Assembly (NCBI GenBank): GCA_951813545.1
Contig: OX638352.1
Span: 3,550,835-3,614,834, forward strand
DNA: 64,000 bases
Reading direction: 5' to 3'
DNA from: an uncultured Poribacteria bacterium
GTDB lineage: Bacteria > Poribacteria > WGA-4E > WGA-3G
Each line of letters opens with the position of its first letter. The stretch's first letter is position 1. A program made the position numbers and the translations under genes. The notes under the pieces are model-generated. The model saw nothing but the letters and a program-made list of their open reading frames with translations, ran no database searches and was not told the origin of the DNA. This document shows, in pieces, positions 49,454-56,894 of the stretch.

Positions 49454-49684
49454 CGTAGGTTGGGTTGAACGCAAACCCATCAAAAACTTCAAAAATTTGG
49501 TTTATTTTCGGTTTCGATTCTGTTCCAAATCTAAGAAACACGAGTGAAACCCAACACTTTCTAGCACGCGTATCGTTTGATTTGTTGGGTTTCGCTATAC
49601 CTAAATCCAAAAGCATGTTGACAATCAGAAAGGTTCTTTGGAAATCTAATAGCGTTTATTTTCTCCCGCTCAACCCAACCTACA
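49454..49684 (-). mobile_element. Inverted-repeat element, about 231 bp (MITE-like), copy 1
   Basis: Ends are CGTAGGTTGGGTTGAACG on the left and CGCTCAACCCAACCTAC on the right, with a second nested inverted pair (GTGAAACCCAACA / TTGTTGGGTTTCGCT) inside. Compared with copies at 53903 and 61152 it is inverted and more diverged. No coding capacity. Confidence 0.8.
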
Positions 49685-49690
49685 AGCTGC

Positions 49691-50371
49691 TTAGACCCCG
49701 CGTTTATCGCCCCAAATATCCACATGTACGCGAGGTGAATAGCGATACCCATTCTCTTTGCAGAGGTCAACCAACCACTCCTGTTTCTGTTGTAGCACAG
49801 TCGGTGTTGTCCCTTGCGGCATCAGCAGAATTGTCTCGGCAGGAATATTGATCTCTGTCTCCAACGCCTGAATCTCAGCCAAATCTTCAGGTGTCTCCAC
49901 GACAAACTTCACTTGGCATGGGTACTCATCTAAAAACTTACGGATAACATCGGGGCGGATGCGTTCGCGCTCGTGGCGTTTGAAAAATCGATTGTCTGTC
50001 GGCGGATTAGAGTTCTGCAACTTGGGACTCATCGAGATGAGATGCGCAGCGACCTCAGCAAAAAGCGTCGCGTTCGTTTCAATGGTGATGTGGTGCCCGC
50101 GCGTATCCAGTTCATGACAGAGTTCCATCAACGCCTTGGGCTGAATAAAAGGCTCACCGCCAGTGATAACGACGTGTTTACACCCGTATCGCGTGATTGC
50201 AGCGACGCTTTCAGCAACGGTGATGTCCCTATCTTCAGGTTCCCAAGATGTGTAAGGTGTATCACACCAAACACATCTCAGATTGCAATAACTCGTTCGG
50301 AAGAAAACAGAGGGGACACCGATAAGTTGCCCTTCACCCTGAATTGTATGGAAGAGTTCGCTGAATTTCAT
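49691..50371 (-). CDS. queE: 7-carboxy-7-deazaguanine synthase (radical SAM)
   Basis: The 226-residue protein has FHTIQGEGQLIGVPSVFFRTSYCNLRCVWCDTPYTSW with the CxxxCxxC-type cluster site, then VVITGGEPFIQ and HHITIETNAT. QueE contracts carboxytetrahydropterin to CDG in the queuosine/deazaguanine route. Other que genes are not in the window. The ISP MTase loci nearby do not need it; tRNA queuosine is the likely use. The MITE copy lies 6 bases after its stop. Confidence 0.92.
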   Translation of the reverse strand: MKFSELFHTIQGEGQLIGVPSVFFRTSYCNLRCVWCDTPYTSWEPEDRDITVAESVAAITRYGCKHVVITGGEPFIQPKALMELCHELDTRGHHITIETNATLFAEVAAHLISMSPKLQNSNPPTDNRFFKRHERERIRPDVIRKFLDEYPCQVKFVVETPEDLAEIQALETEINIPAETILLMPQGTTPTVLQQKQEWLVDLCKENGYRYSPRVHVDIWGDKRGV

Positions 50372-50403
50372 GATACCGCCTGCGCGGTTTTACTTCACCG
50401 ACG

Positions 50404-50775
50404 CTAAGCCTCAATGAGTTCAATTTGAACGTTATCGGGTCCTTTGAAGAACGCCATCATCAATCCATTGGGTTTCAAATCTTCGAGTTCCGCGCCCTTC
50501 GCTTGGAGTTTCGCGACCTCAGCGTCCAAATCCTCTACGGTAAAGGCGAGCTGGTAGACACCCCAACGTGGATTACCGCTGGTGTCTTCCACCTCCATAT
50601 CCCCGAATTTAGGTGAGAGGAAAATTCGCGCTCCACCGATTTCCATCCGGACAATTTTTAAGCCGCGGACCTCAACGGTTTCATCAACTTTTCCATCAAA
50701 CATCTCTTCGTAATAACGAACTGCACCTTCTAAATCTTCACAACGAAGATGAACGTGGTGAAATGTAACTGCCAT
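50404..50775 (-). CDS. VOC-superfamily (glyoxalase/bleomycin-resistance fold) protein
   Basis: ATG 50775 has AAGGAAG eight bases upstream. The 123-residue protein has one VOC module pair: FHHVHLRCEDLEGAVRYYEEMF, VYQLAFTVEDLDAEVAKLQAKGAEL, and MAFFKGPDNVQIELIEA with the terminal Glu metal ligand. It may be an isomerase, lyase or dioxygenase; not decidable. A strong promoter with an overlapping palindrome lies upstream, so it may be under repressor control. queE follows 32 bases later on the same strand. Confidence 0.85.
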   Translation of the reverse strand: MAVTFHHVHLRCEDLEGAVRYYEEMFDGKVDETVEVRGLKIVRMEIGGARIFLSPKFGDMEVEDTSGNPRWGVYQLAFTVEDLDAEVAKLQAKGAELEDLKPNGLMMAFFKGPDNVQIELIEA

Positions 50776-50849
50776 TGTTAAAACTTCCTTTCTTTGAAAA
50801 AAGCGCGCCATACAAGCGCGCAAAGCAAAAGATGATACAAGATGATGAA

Positions 50850-50878
50850 ATTATCACACAATCAGGGGATTGTGTCAA
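50850..50878 (-). promoter_or_regulatory. Promoter with overlapping operator-like palindrome for the VOC gene
   Basis: On the minus strand TTGACA (50878-50873) and GATAAT (50855-50850) are 17 bases apart. The spacer is a perfect palindrome, ACACAATC-AGGG-GATTGTGT (50856-50875), which covers the core promoter, a typical repressor site. On the plus strand the same stem is followed by a T-rich run. The rest of the spacer to 51185 shows only a GGGATTT/AAATCCC hairpin near 50920. Confidence 0.55.
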
Positions 50879-51185
50879 ATTATTTTTTTCAGTCCAGTAG
50901 GCGTAATTCTCTTGTAGAGGGATTTCCAAATCCCGACGCTTAAGGGGTGTTGGCTTTGATTTCCAGCTCACGTTATGAGAGATTGTATTGGAAAATCCAT
51001 AGTTAACACGCTAACATAACTTGAAAAAAATAGCACTTACTTTTTACATGAGCCAAACGAACTTTTTGGGTATCAAATCCGACTAAGATAACAAATACCT
51101 AAATTGAACGTTTAAACAATGTAAAAATTCAAAAAAGTGAATTGACACTTTCAGTGTTTTGACGAAAAAACAGAAGGAGTAAAAA

Positions 51186-51527
51186 ATGGCAACGCAAATT
51201 CGTCAGCAAAATGGTATCTCGATTTTGGAACCCAGTGGAAAGATCGTCGGATCCGCGGTACCGGAATTACGGAAAGTAATCGCCCCAGAAATAGCGGATT
51301 TCGATACACCACGCATCCTCATCAATTTCGAGAACGTTAATATGATTGACAGCGCGGGACTCGGTGCCCTTATGGAGGCGCGTGCCCTCGCATCTCGAAA
51401 ACAAGGTCGCATTGGTGTTATGAATGTTGGCAAACATATCAAGAACCTGATCGTTCTGAGCCGAATCGTTAGTCTCTTTGAGCATTTCGACAACGAGGAG
51501 GCTGCAGTTTCGGCATTAGCAGTCTAG
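51186..51527 (+). CDS. STAS-domain anti-sigma factor antagonist
   Basis: The 113-residue protein is a single STAS domain of the SpoIIAA/RsbV type: ISILEPSGKIVGSAVPELRKVI, ILINFENVNMIDSAGLGALMEA (phosphorylatable Ser in DSAG), and GVMNVGKHIKNLIVLSRI. In partner-switching systems it frees a sigma factor by binding an anti-sigma kinase when unphosphorylated. No kinase or phosphatase gene is next to it. GAAGGAGT precedes the start and a terminator follows, so it is a single-gene unit. Confidence 0.92.
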   Translation: MATQIRQQNGISILEPSGKIVGSAVPELRKVIAPEIADFDTPRILINFENVNMIDSAGLGALMEARALASRKQGRIGVMNVGKHIKNLIVLSRIVSLFEHFDNEEAAVSALAV

Positions 51528-51556
51528 AACTCACAGTTCAGTGGAATATCAAAAGA

Positions 51557-51581
51557 GAGTGGTAAAACCGCTCCCTTTTTT
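51557..51581 (+). terminator. Intrinsic terminator after the STAS gene
   Basis: GAGTGGT and ACCGCTC (51557-51563/51567-51573, one G-U pair) close a 3-base loop, followed by CC and six T. Confidence 0.8.
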
Positions 51582-51630
51582 CTTGTTATCAAGCAGTGCC
51601 TATTCATTTAAATTGGCTCGTATAGATCCG

Positions 51631-51659
51631 TTGACAAATCACTCCAATGTTGTTATCAT
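51631..51659 (+). promoter_or_regulatory. Predicted sigma-70 promoter of the heparinase-like gene
   Basis: TTGACA at 51631-51636 and TATCAT at 51654-51659, 17-base spacing, with TGT before the -10 box (extended). Leader about 33 bases. Confidence 0.6.
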
Positions 51660-51699
51660 GTTCCAAACTGTCCATCAGACTAGAATATAGGGGCACACC

Positions 51700-53823
51700 A
51701 TGCTGCTGGAAGAATATACCACTCTCCGAACCGAACATATCCATCTACTCGCAGAAGTACTCGCAAAGCAAACGCTGCCTACTATTGCACAACTTGAGCC
51801 GATAGCCGACTTTGAAGAACTCCTCACCTTCTCGGAAACAAGTCCTACACCGATCAAATTCACACCTCAATACCCCGCATGGCGGTTAGAATCAGTAGCG
51901 GCACGTATCATTGAAGCGGTTGCAATTGCTGCACACGAACCGCTTAACGGGTTAGGATACCGAGAACTTGCACGTATTCTGTTAGAACACGGTGGATATC
52001 TCTACGCCTACCCAGATGGCGAACCCCGTCCGAGACTCGAAGCTGGGAGCGCATTGGCACTGGTAGGTGGTGTCTGTGCGTCACTCCCACAATCGGAACT
52101 CTGGCAGCTTGCTGGCTTCGGAAGAATCTCAGCAGTGCTCGCCGAGGTTGCCCCTGCCCCGACAGATTCCCATCTTACGCTGCCAATCGACATTGCCTTC
52201 TCACTTGCGAACGAACAAAACCTCCCGATTCTGGCATCTGCGGTTACCACCTATAACGCCGTTCTCAAACGAGATTTCACGCCGCAACACCAATTCCAAT
52301 TACCCGTAAGCGACAATGCCTTTTTTGACGCGCTCAATTTGGATTTCCCGGGAATGGAAGCCGTGAAAGCCGCTGTGTTAGTAGACGATATATCCACAGC
52401 AAAATCAGCGTATACCGCCTTTCGGAGAGAATTTTTAGATTCACAGATTGCACATAAAGCCACACCACTATTAGAAAGATCTGACACCTATACTACCGCC
52501 AAAACCTATCTTGAGTGCTTACTTCGGTTATCTGTCCACCCAACACCAGCGATCACAACGACTACGGAAATCGGCATTGGTGCGTATCTGTTCCCCGAAT
52601 TCCGTGGAAGCGAACAACTCCGTATACTGACACTGCGCCGCTATAAGTGGATAGCGGATGCGTTCTTCGACACCGACGGTTTTCACAAAGATCGAACACT
52701 ACGCGCCCAAGTTGAGGCAATCGCTGATTTTGAGAGATTCCTATCGGTTTACGGAGAATCCACGGAGTATGCCGACGCTTTTAAAGAGCTGCAAATATTG
52801 CTTGAAAAACTGACAGCGACATGTATCCATTTGAGCAAACCCGATGGCTCGTTTCCGCCACTCGGTCCCCTTCCTGCCCCCAACTTCGATGCTGTTGAAC
52901 TCTGTACCATTGCTGACAGCAGCTTCCAGCGTGAGGATTTTCCTTACCCCAATACGACCTCACACGCGCTTCCGAAGACCGGTTGTTACGTTATGCGAGA
53001 TAGTTGGGAGACGGACGCACAATACCTATTCTTTGATGCGCACCCATCGGAGAAACAGAGCAACGCGGGGACATCAACCCTCGTGTTATACGCACACGGA
53101 CGACAATTGACAACAGGTTCAGTCCGCGTGCTTAACATCACACCCTCAACACCCGATCCGCTTGATATGCAATGGATAACAACCCCTGGAGCTGATTTCG
53201 TCGAAAAATGGGATAAAACGACTGAGGTTCAACACAAACGCGCCATCTTCTATCTCAAAGGTGAATACTTCATCTTGCATGATCTTGTCCTCGGTGAGGA
53301 AACACAGACACTGGAACAGACCTTTCATCTCGACAAGGGAATAGACACTCACATCAACACCGATGCAGGACACGTCCGGGCACAAGACCCTCGCCGTAGC
53401 AATCTCTTTATCGGTGTACCGGGCGCGAAAAACCTTTCGGTTGTGTTAGATGGAGACAGCGTGATTTACCGGAGTAGCAGGAAATCGCCAGCGGTGCTGA
53501 ACACGCTCCTGTTTCCAATGAAATTCGGTGTTAAATCATATCCCACGATTTCTGACATCAGCGTTAGCACGGATGCGGATGTCTTGGGGACAGGTTTCAT
53601 GCTTCAGTTGGACAACACAACAGACACGTTTCTGATCTCTGACGACGGCTTGGCGGAGATGTCCACTGCAGATATTACGTTTGTCGGGGAATATTTATTC
53701 TTACGGAGAGACGCATCTGCGGCAGGCACGCAATTCGTGATGCTGAACGGAAGATTTCTGACGGTAGGGACGAAAGTCCTTGCGGATTTAGATGAACCCC
53801 GCGAAAGTTATGTCCGGATGTAG
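51700..53823 (+). CDS. Heparinase II/III-like protein
   Basis: The 707-residue protein has an N-terminal alpha-toroid-like half and a C-terminal beta-sandwich half. The junction TGCYVMRDSWETDAQYLFFDAHPSEKQS... STLVLYAHGRQLTTGS matches GY-lyase family II/III proteins, but the GxxHxHAD-type active-site stretch is replaced by HPSEKQSNAGTS, so lyase activity may be lost or altered. No signal peptide is seen, which argues for a cytoplasmic place. Single gene with its own promoter. It may act on uronic acid polymers or be a binding relative. Confidence 0.75.
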   Translation: MLLEEYTTLRTEHIHLLAEVLAKQTLPTIAQLEPIADFEELLTFSETSPTPIKFTPQYPAWRLESVAARIIEAVAIAAHEPLNGLGYRELARILLEHGGYLYAYPDGEPRPRLEAGSALALVGGVCASLPQSELWQLAGFGRISAVLAEVAPAPTDSHLTLPIDIAFSLANEQNLPILASAVTTYNAVLKRDFTPQHQFQLPVSDNAFFDALNLDFPGMEAVKAAVLVDDISTAKSAYTAFRREFLDSQIAHKATPLLERSDTYTTAKTYLECLLRLSVHPTPAITTTTEIGIGAYLFPEFRGSEQLRILTLRRYKWIADAFFDTDGFHKDRTLRAQVEAIADFERFLSVYGESTEYADAFKELQILLEKLTATCIHLSKPDGSFPPLGPLPAPNFDAVELCTIADSSFQREDFPYPNTTSHALPKTGCYVMRDSWETDAQYLFFDAHPSEKQSNAGTSTLVLYAHGRQLTTGSVRVLNITPSTPDPLDMQWITTPGADFVEKWDKTTEVQHKRAIFYLKGEYFILHDLVLGEETQTLEQTFHLDKGIDTHINTDAGHVRAQDPRRSNLFIGVPGAKNLSVVLDGDSVIYRSSRKSPAVLNTLLFPMKFGVKSYPTISDISVSTDADVLGTGFMLQLDNTTDTFLISDDGLAEMSTADITFVGEYLFLRRDASAAGTQFVMLNGRFLTVGTKVLADLDEPRESYVRM

Positions 53824-53902
53824 ATAAAGACAGGCTGACCTTTCAATCTCATCGACTATCTTATTAATCCTCAATTATCTCCAAGCTTGCATCCTTTTGA
53901 AT

Positions 53903-54134
53903 CGTAGGTTGGGTTGAGCGGCGAAAGTCAAGAACCCGACAGATTATACGGAGAACGCCTACTCTCGATGCATTATCCGTGTAGATAATTATAGCGAAAC
54001 CCAACGATCCGAACTGTTCGTGTGAGAATATGTTGGGTTTCACTCTTGTGCTGATGATTTCAGGTTTCTTGGTGCCTTTGAAGACTTATCTTCTCTATGT
54101 GGTTTTGCTAAGATCCCGTTCAACCCAACCTACG
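53903..54134 (+). mobile_element. Inverted-repeat element, 232 bp (MITE-like), copy 2; left border of defence cassette
   Basis: Terminal inverted repeats CGTAGGTTGGGTTGAGCG and CGTTCAACCCAACCTACG, with internal GCGAAACCCAACG / TGTTGGGTTTCACT. Same orientation and close match to the copy at 61152-61386. It ends 11 bases before the stop of the HNH-WYL gene. No coding capacity. Confidence 0.85.
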
Positions 54135-54145
54135 ATCTATCATCG

Positions 54146-54907
54146 CTAATCTTCAATGACCTCTAAGTCTTGCATCCTTTCAAGGGCAAAGACGCGGGTA
54201 TCCTGTCGTAATTCGCAAAACCCCTCGACACACAACGTCTCACCGGATTCTCGGCTGTTCGGAATATTCAGCAACCGCTCCGGTACCACCACGCGCGTCG
54301 TCCATCTTTTATTACTTGGTTTCTTATAGTCAAACTGGATTTTTTGGTCGTTGTCAATAGCTGATTGGATTGCGGAAAACTGTTCCGAGAATTCCGATTG
54401 CGACGATTTTAGCGTAGAAGTGCCAAAAATATCGACTTCACGGTACATACTTCTGTAACATTCTGCACAAATCAATGTGAGATTATCCAACTCGTTCGTC
54501 CCACCTTCAAATATTGGAATATCGTGCACTAAATAGACATCCTCCTCCTCGTCACAATGTGAACAGATGGAACCGTTGTCCCGGATAAGCAACCGTTTCC
54601 GCTCTTCCCAATCCGGGGGCCAACACGGTAGATGGTCATAAAGTTCGTCTAAAATGGATTCTAACTTCGCGAGTTTCGTGCGTAAATCTTTAATCTCGGT
54701 CTCGGAGGCAATATCTTGTTGCGCTCCGTCAGTCGGCACAAAGAGCGACAAAGTGAATTGTGACTTCTGTATCCGCAGTGCGGTTTCAATCTCATGTTTT
54801 TGCATTTGCAACATGAGAACGCATGAATAATGAAGGTACTGCCCGTTAGAGAGTGCTATATCGTATTCATAATCAGTTTCTATCTTACACACAGTACAAT
54901 AAAACAT
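54146..54907 (-). CDS. HNH nuclease-like and WYL domain fusion protein
   Basis: ATG 54907 has AAGGAGT six bases upstream. The 253-residue protein has an N-terminal zinc-knuckle (C4, C7, H26, C29), a coiled stretch (60-95), an HNH-type module (C115, C118, H128-D, GGTNELDNLTLICAEC with N142, C147, C150; the last His of the motif is Tyr151) and a C-terminal WYL-like domain (178-253: IQSAIDNDQKIQFDY, VVVPERLL, CELRQDTRVFALERM). WYL domains often sense nucleic acids or nucleotides and control defence genes; HNH cuts nucleic acid. It follows the ATPase gene by 17 bases in the same operon. The fusion is unusual; function is inferred. Confidence 0.75.
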   Translation of the reverse strand: MFYCTVCKIETDYEYDIALSNGQYLHYSCVLMLQMQKHEIETALRIQKSQFTLSLFVPTDGAQQDIASETEIKDLRTKLAKLESILDELYDHLPCWPPDWEERKRLLIRDNGSICSHCDEEEDVYLVHDIPIFEGGTNELDNLTLICAECYRSMYREVDIFGTSTLKSSQSEFSEQFSAIQSAIDNDQKIQFDYKKPSNKRWTTRVVVPERLLNIPNSRESGETLCVEGFCELRQDTRVFALERMQDLEVIED

Positions 54908-54924
54908 TTCGTACTCCTTGAATG

Positions 54925-56535
54925 TCAAGAATCTTGGCGGTGTTCATCTGAAGGACGTTCCTGCACAACAGGAATAACATAACTCCAGACTGTTACATCG
55001 TCGATGGTCTCAGCCTCAACACGCGGCTCAGGATCCCGACGATGATCAAATACAATATAGTAGCCCTCCGTTGTGCCTTCTAACTTCAGGTATGCCGCTA
55101 ACTGCTTTTTTCCTGCTTGATAACGACTATCTCCTCGCCAAATCTTTGTCTCAATAATGTATTTTCGCTGATTGTGCGTGATGAGAATGTCCATTCTGCC
55201 ACGACCAGTTTGGATCTCTATGTGCATAACACCGCCGATACGTCTAACAAACTCGTCAAGATAGGCAAGCAAGAGGTGTCGTCCTACCGATTCTTGCGGC
55301 GTATCCGGCACCTGCAAAACCCTGAAACCTGCCCGTGCTATGAAATCTCGGAAGTTATCAAGTAACACCTCCATTTCAATCTGCCCCGTAGATGTGAGAT
55401 ACTCATGAAGTACTTCGCCGGTATCTTCCGGGAAGTATTCTTGCTCTAACCCGTTTACGAGTGGCTTGAACGCCCTCATAATACGGTAGAGATAAATCGG
55501 ATTGAGAATCTCACACATACTGTCAGCACCTTCTTTAATAACGCCATAAGTAGCAAGTTCACTGATAATGTCATCGTCGAGATTGAAATCTACGCCTTCA
55601 TCACGCGCCATAATACGCATCAGAACGCTTTCAAAGCGTGGATTCCTGCGGATATTGGTCGTCAGATGTTCAATATTGGTGTTCCGTCCACGCAGAAGTT
55701 GCGTATGTGCTTTTGAAAAGTGTGTCATCGTAATCGACTCGGTTTTCGGAATATCTGATTCTTCCGTGAGAATCTGCGCAAATCGATTGACAAGCACAGG
55801 TTGTCCTGCGGTCTGCCTATGGATAGATTCAATTACTTCTGAATCAAACGCCTGACCGACTTCTTCTGTATACTGTCCAAGCAGTTCCTGTACCTGTTCA
55901 AGTGTGAAGTTCGGCAAGTTGAACTCATCTTGAATATTAAACGGAGAGATGGACCTGTCGTAGTTCAGCTGCGTGATACTCTTGACACCAACAATACCGA
56001 CACTATGCGGACATCGGGAAGGAGAATTTGAGACATAGATACGACGAAGTGAATGTAAAAAACCCCTCACGGCTTCCTTGGGGATACCATCAAACTCGTC
56101 TATGATAAGGATGACGCGCTGATCACCCAAGAATTTGGAAAAATTTCTGAAAAATCTTCGCATTGAGAAATGATCGGTTATCTCTGCATTCTCCAAAAAT
56201 TCCGTCAATGCTTCAGAAAAGACCGCGCCGCGCCTCGCAAAAACATTTTCTATCGCTTCGAGAAGATCCTCGTAGAGACCACTGTAAAAAACGGACGGCG
56301 TGCAGTCCTCATATTCCTCAAAATTCAATGGGATTGGGAAATAGGCGGGTTCTTCCGCTGCGAATACGTCTAAGGCACGCTGGAAGAAAGTCGTTTTGCC
56401 GGTCTGCCGCGGCGCGAAGATAACGATGTAACGCCCTTCTTTGACGCGCATGACGAAATCCGCAAGTTCGGCAGCGCGACTGACAACATAGTTTTTCTTT
56501 GGATGAACGGGACCTTGCGTTCCAAAGCGTCTCAT
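54925..56535 (-). CDS. AAA ATPase with C-terminal PD-(D/E)XK nuclease domain
   Basis: ATG 56535 (GAGG upstream) gives 536 residues. Walker A is APRQTGKTT (41-49), Walker B VILIIDEFDG (D146, E147); a winged-helix-like region follows, and the C-terminal nuclease has GRMDILI (D449) and IIETKIWRG (E462, K464), a complete PD-(D/E)XK set. This is the AAA-ATPase_like/DUF1703-type family common in defence and toxin-like loci. It is first in a two-gene operon with the HNH-WYL protein and is divergent from a modification enzyme. It may act as an energy-gated nuclease. Confidence 0.82.
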   Translation of the reverse strand: MRRFGTQGPVHPKKNYVVSRAAELADFVMRVKEGRYIVIFAPRQTGKTTFFQRALDVFAAEEPAYFPIPLNFEEYEDCTPSVFYSGLYEDLLEAIENVFARRGAVFSEALTEFLENAEITDHFSMRRFFRNFSKFLGDQRVILIIDEFDGIPKEAVRGFLHSLRRIYVSNSPSRCPHSVGIVGVKSITQLNYDRSISPFNIQDEFNLPNFTLEQVQELLGQYTEEVGQAFDSEVIESIHRQTAGQPVLVNRFAQILTEESDIPKTESITMTHFSKAHTQLLRGRNTNIEHLTTNIRRNPRFESVLMRIMARDEGVDFNLDDDIISELATYGVIKEGADSMCEILNPIYLYRIMRAFKPLVNGLEQEYFPEDTGEVLHEYLTSTGQIEMEVLLDNFRDFIARAGFRVLQVPDTPQESVGRHLLLAYLDEFVRRIGGVMHIEIQTGRGRMDILITHNQRKYIIETKIWRGDSRYQAGKKQLAAYLKLEGTTEGYYIVFDHRRDPEPRVEAETIDDVTVWSYVIPVVQERPSDEHRQDS

Positions 56536-56593
56536 TTCTCTTTCCTCAAGCGGTAGTACTAATATTCTTATAGCATAACGTGAGTTGCCATCT

Positions 56594-56648
56594 TTGTAGC
56601 ATAGACTGTTAGTCTGTGCCAGTTGTTGTAGCATAGACTGTTAGTCTG
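56594..56648 (-). promoter_or_regulatory. Two 23-bp direct repeats upstream of the ATPase operon
   Basis: Identical copies at 56594-56616 and 56626-56648 (32-base period), each with the palindrome AGACTGTTAGTCT. They lie just upstream of an extended -10 box on the minus strand (TGC-TATAAG, 56576-56568), where an operator would act. They could be sites for the WYL protein, or members of a dispersed palindrome family. Confidence 0.5.
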
Positions 56649-56804
56649 GGTTTCCTATGCCTCCGCAAATTAACAGTTTTGCGGTGTACTCGCCCAAATG
56701 CGACGTGCATTATTGCGCATTGCGTAAGTCCTGTTAAATAATAAAGATACCACGAAGACATCTCATTGTCAAGCAGTTTTGCCGCTATTATCCCCAAAAA
56801 TGCC

Positions 56805-56833
56805 TTGCACTCAGGACGCATAAAGCATATAAT
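56805..56833 (+). promoter_or_regulatory. Predicted sigma-70 promoter of the second RM gene
   Basis: TTGCAC at 56805-56810 and a perfect TATAAT at 56828-56833, 17-base spacing. Leader of about 55 bases to ATG 56895. Confidence 0.6.
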
Positions 56834-56894
56834 GCAAAAACATCGGTTTTCATACTGACATCATCAATTTAACAATACTGACTGTGAAACAAAT

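Noticed and set aside
53903..54134. tRNA-like or attachment site at the cassette border
   Set aside because: The sequence is an inverted-repeat element seen three times; no tRNA gene, integrase or att-type core is nearby.
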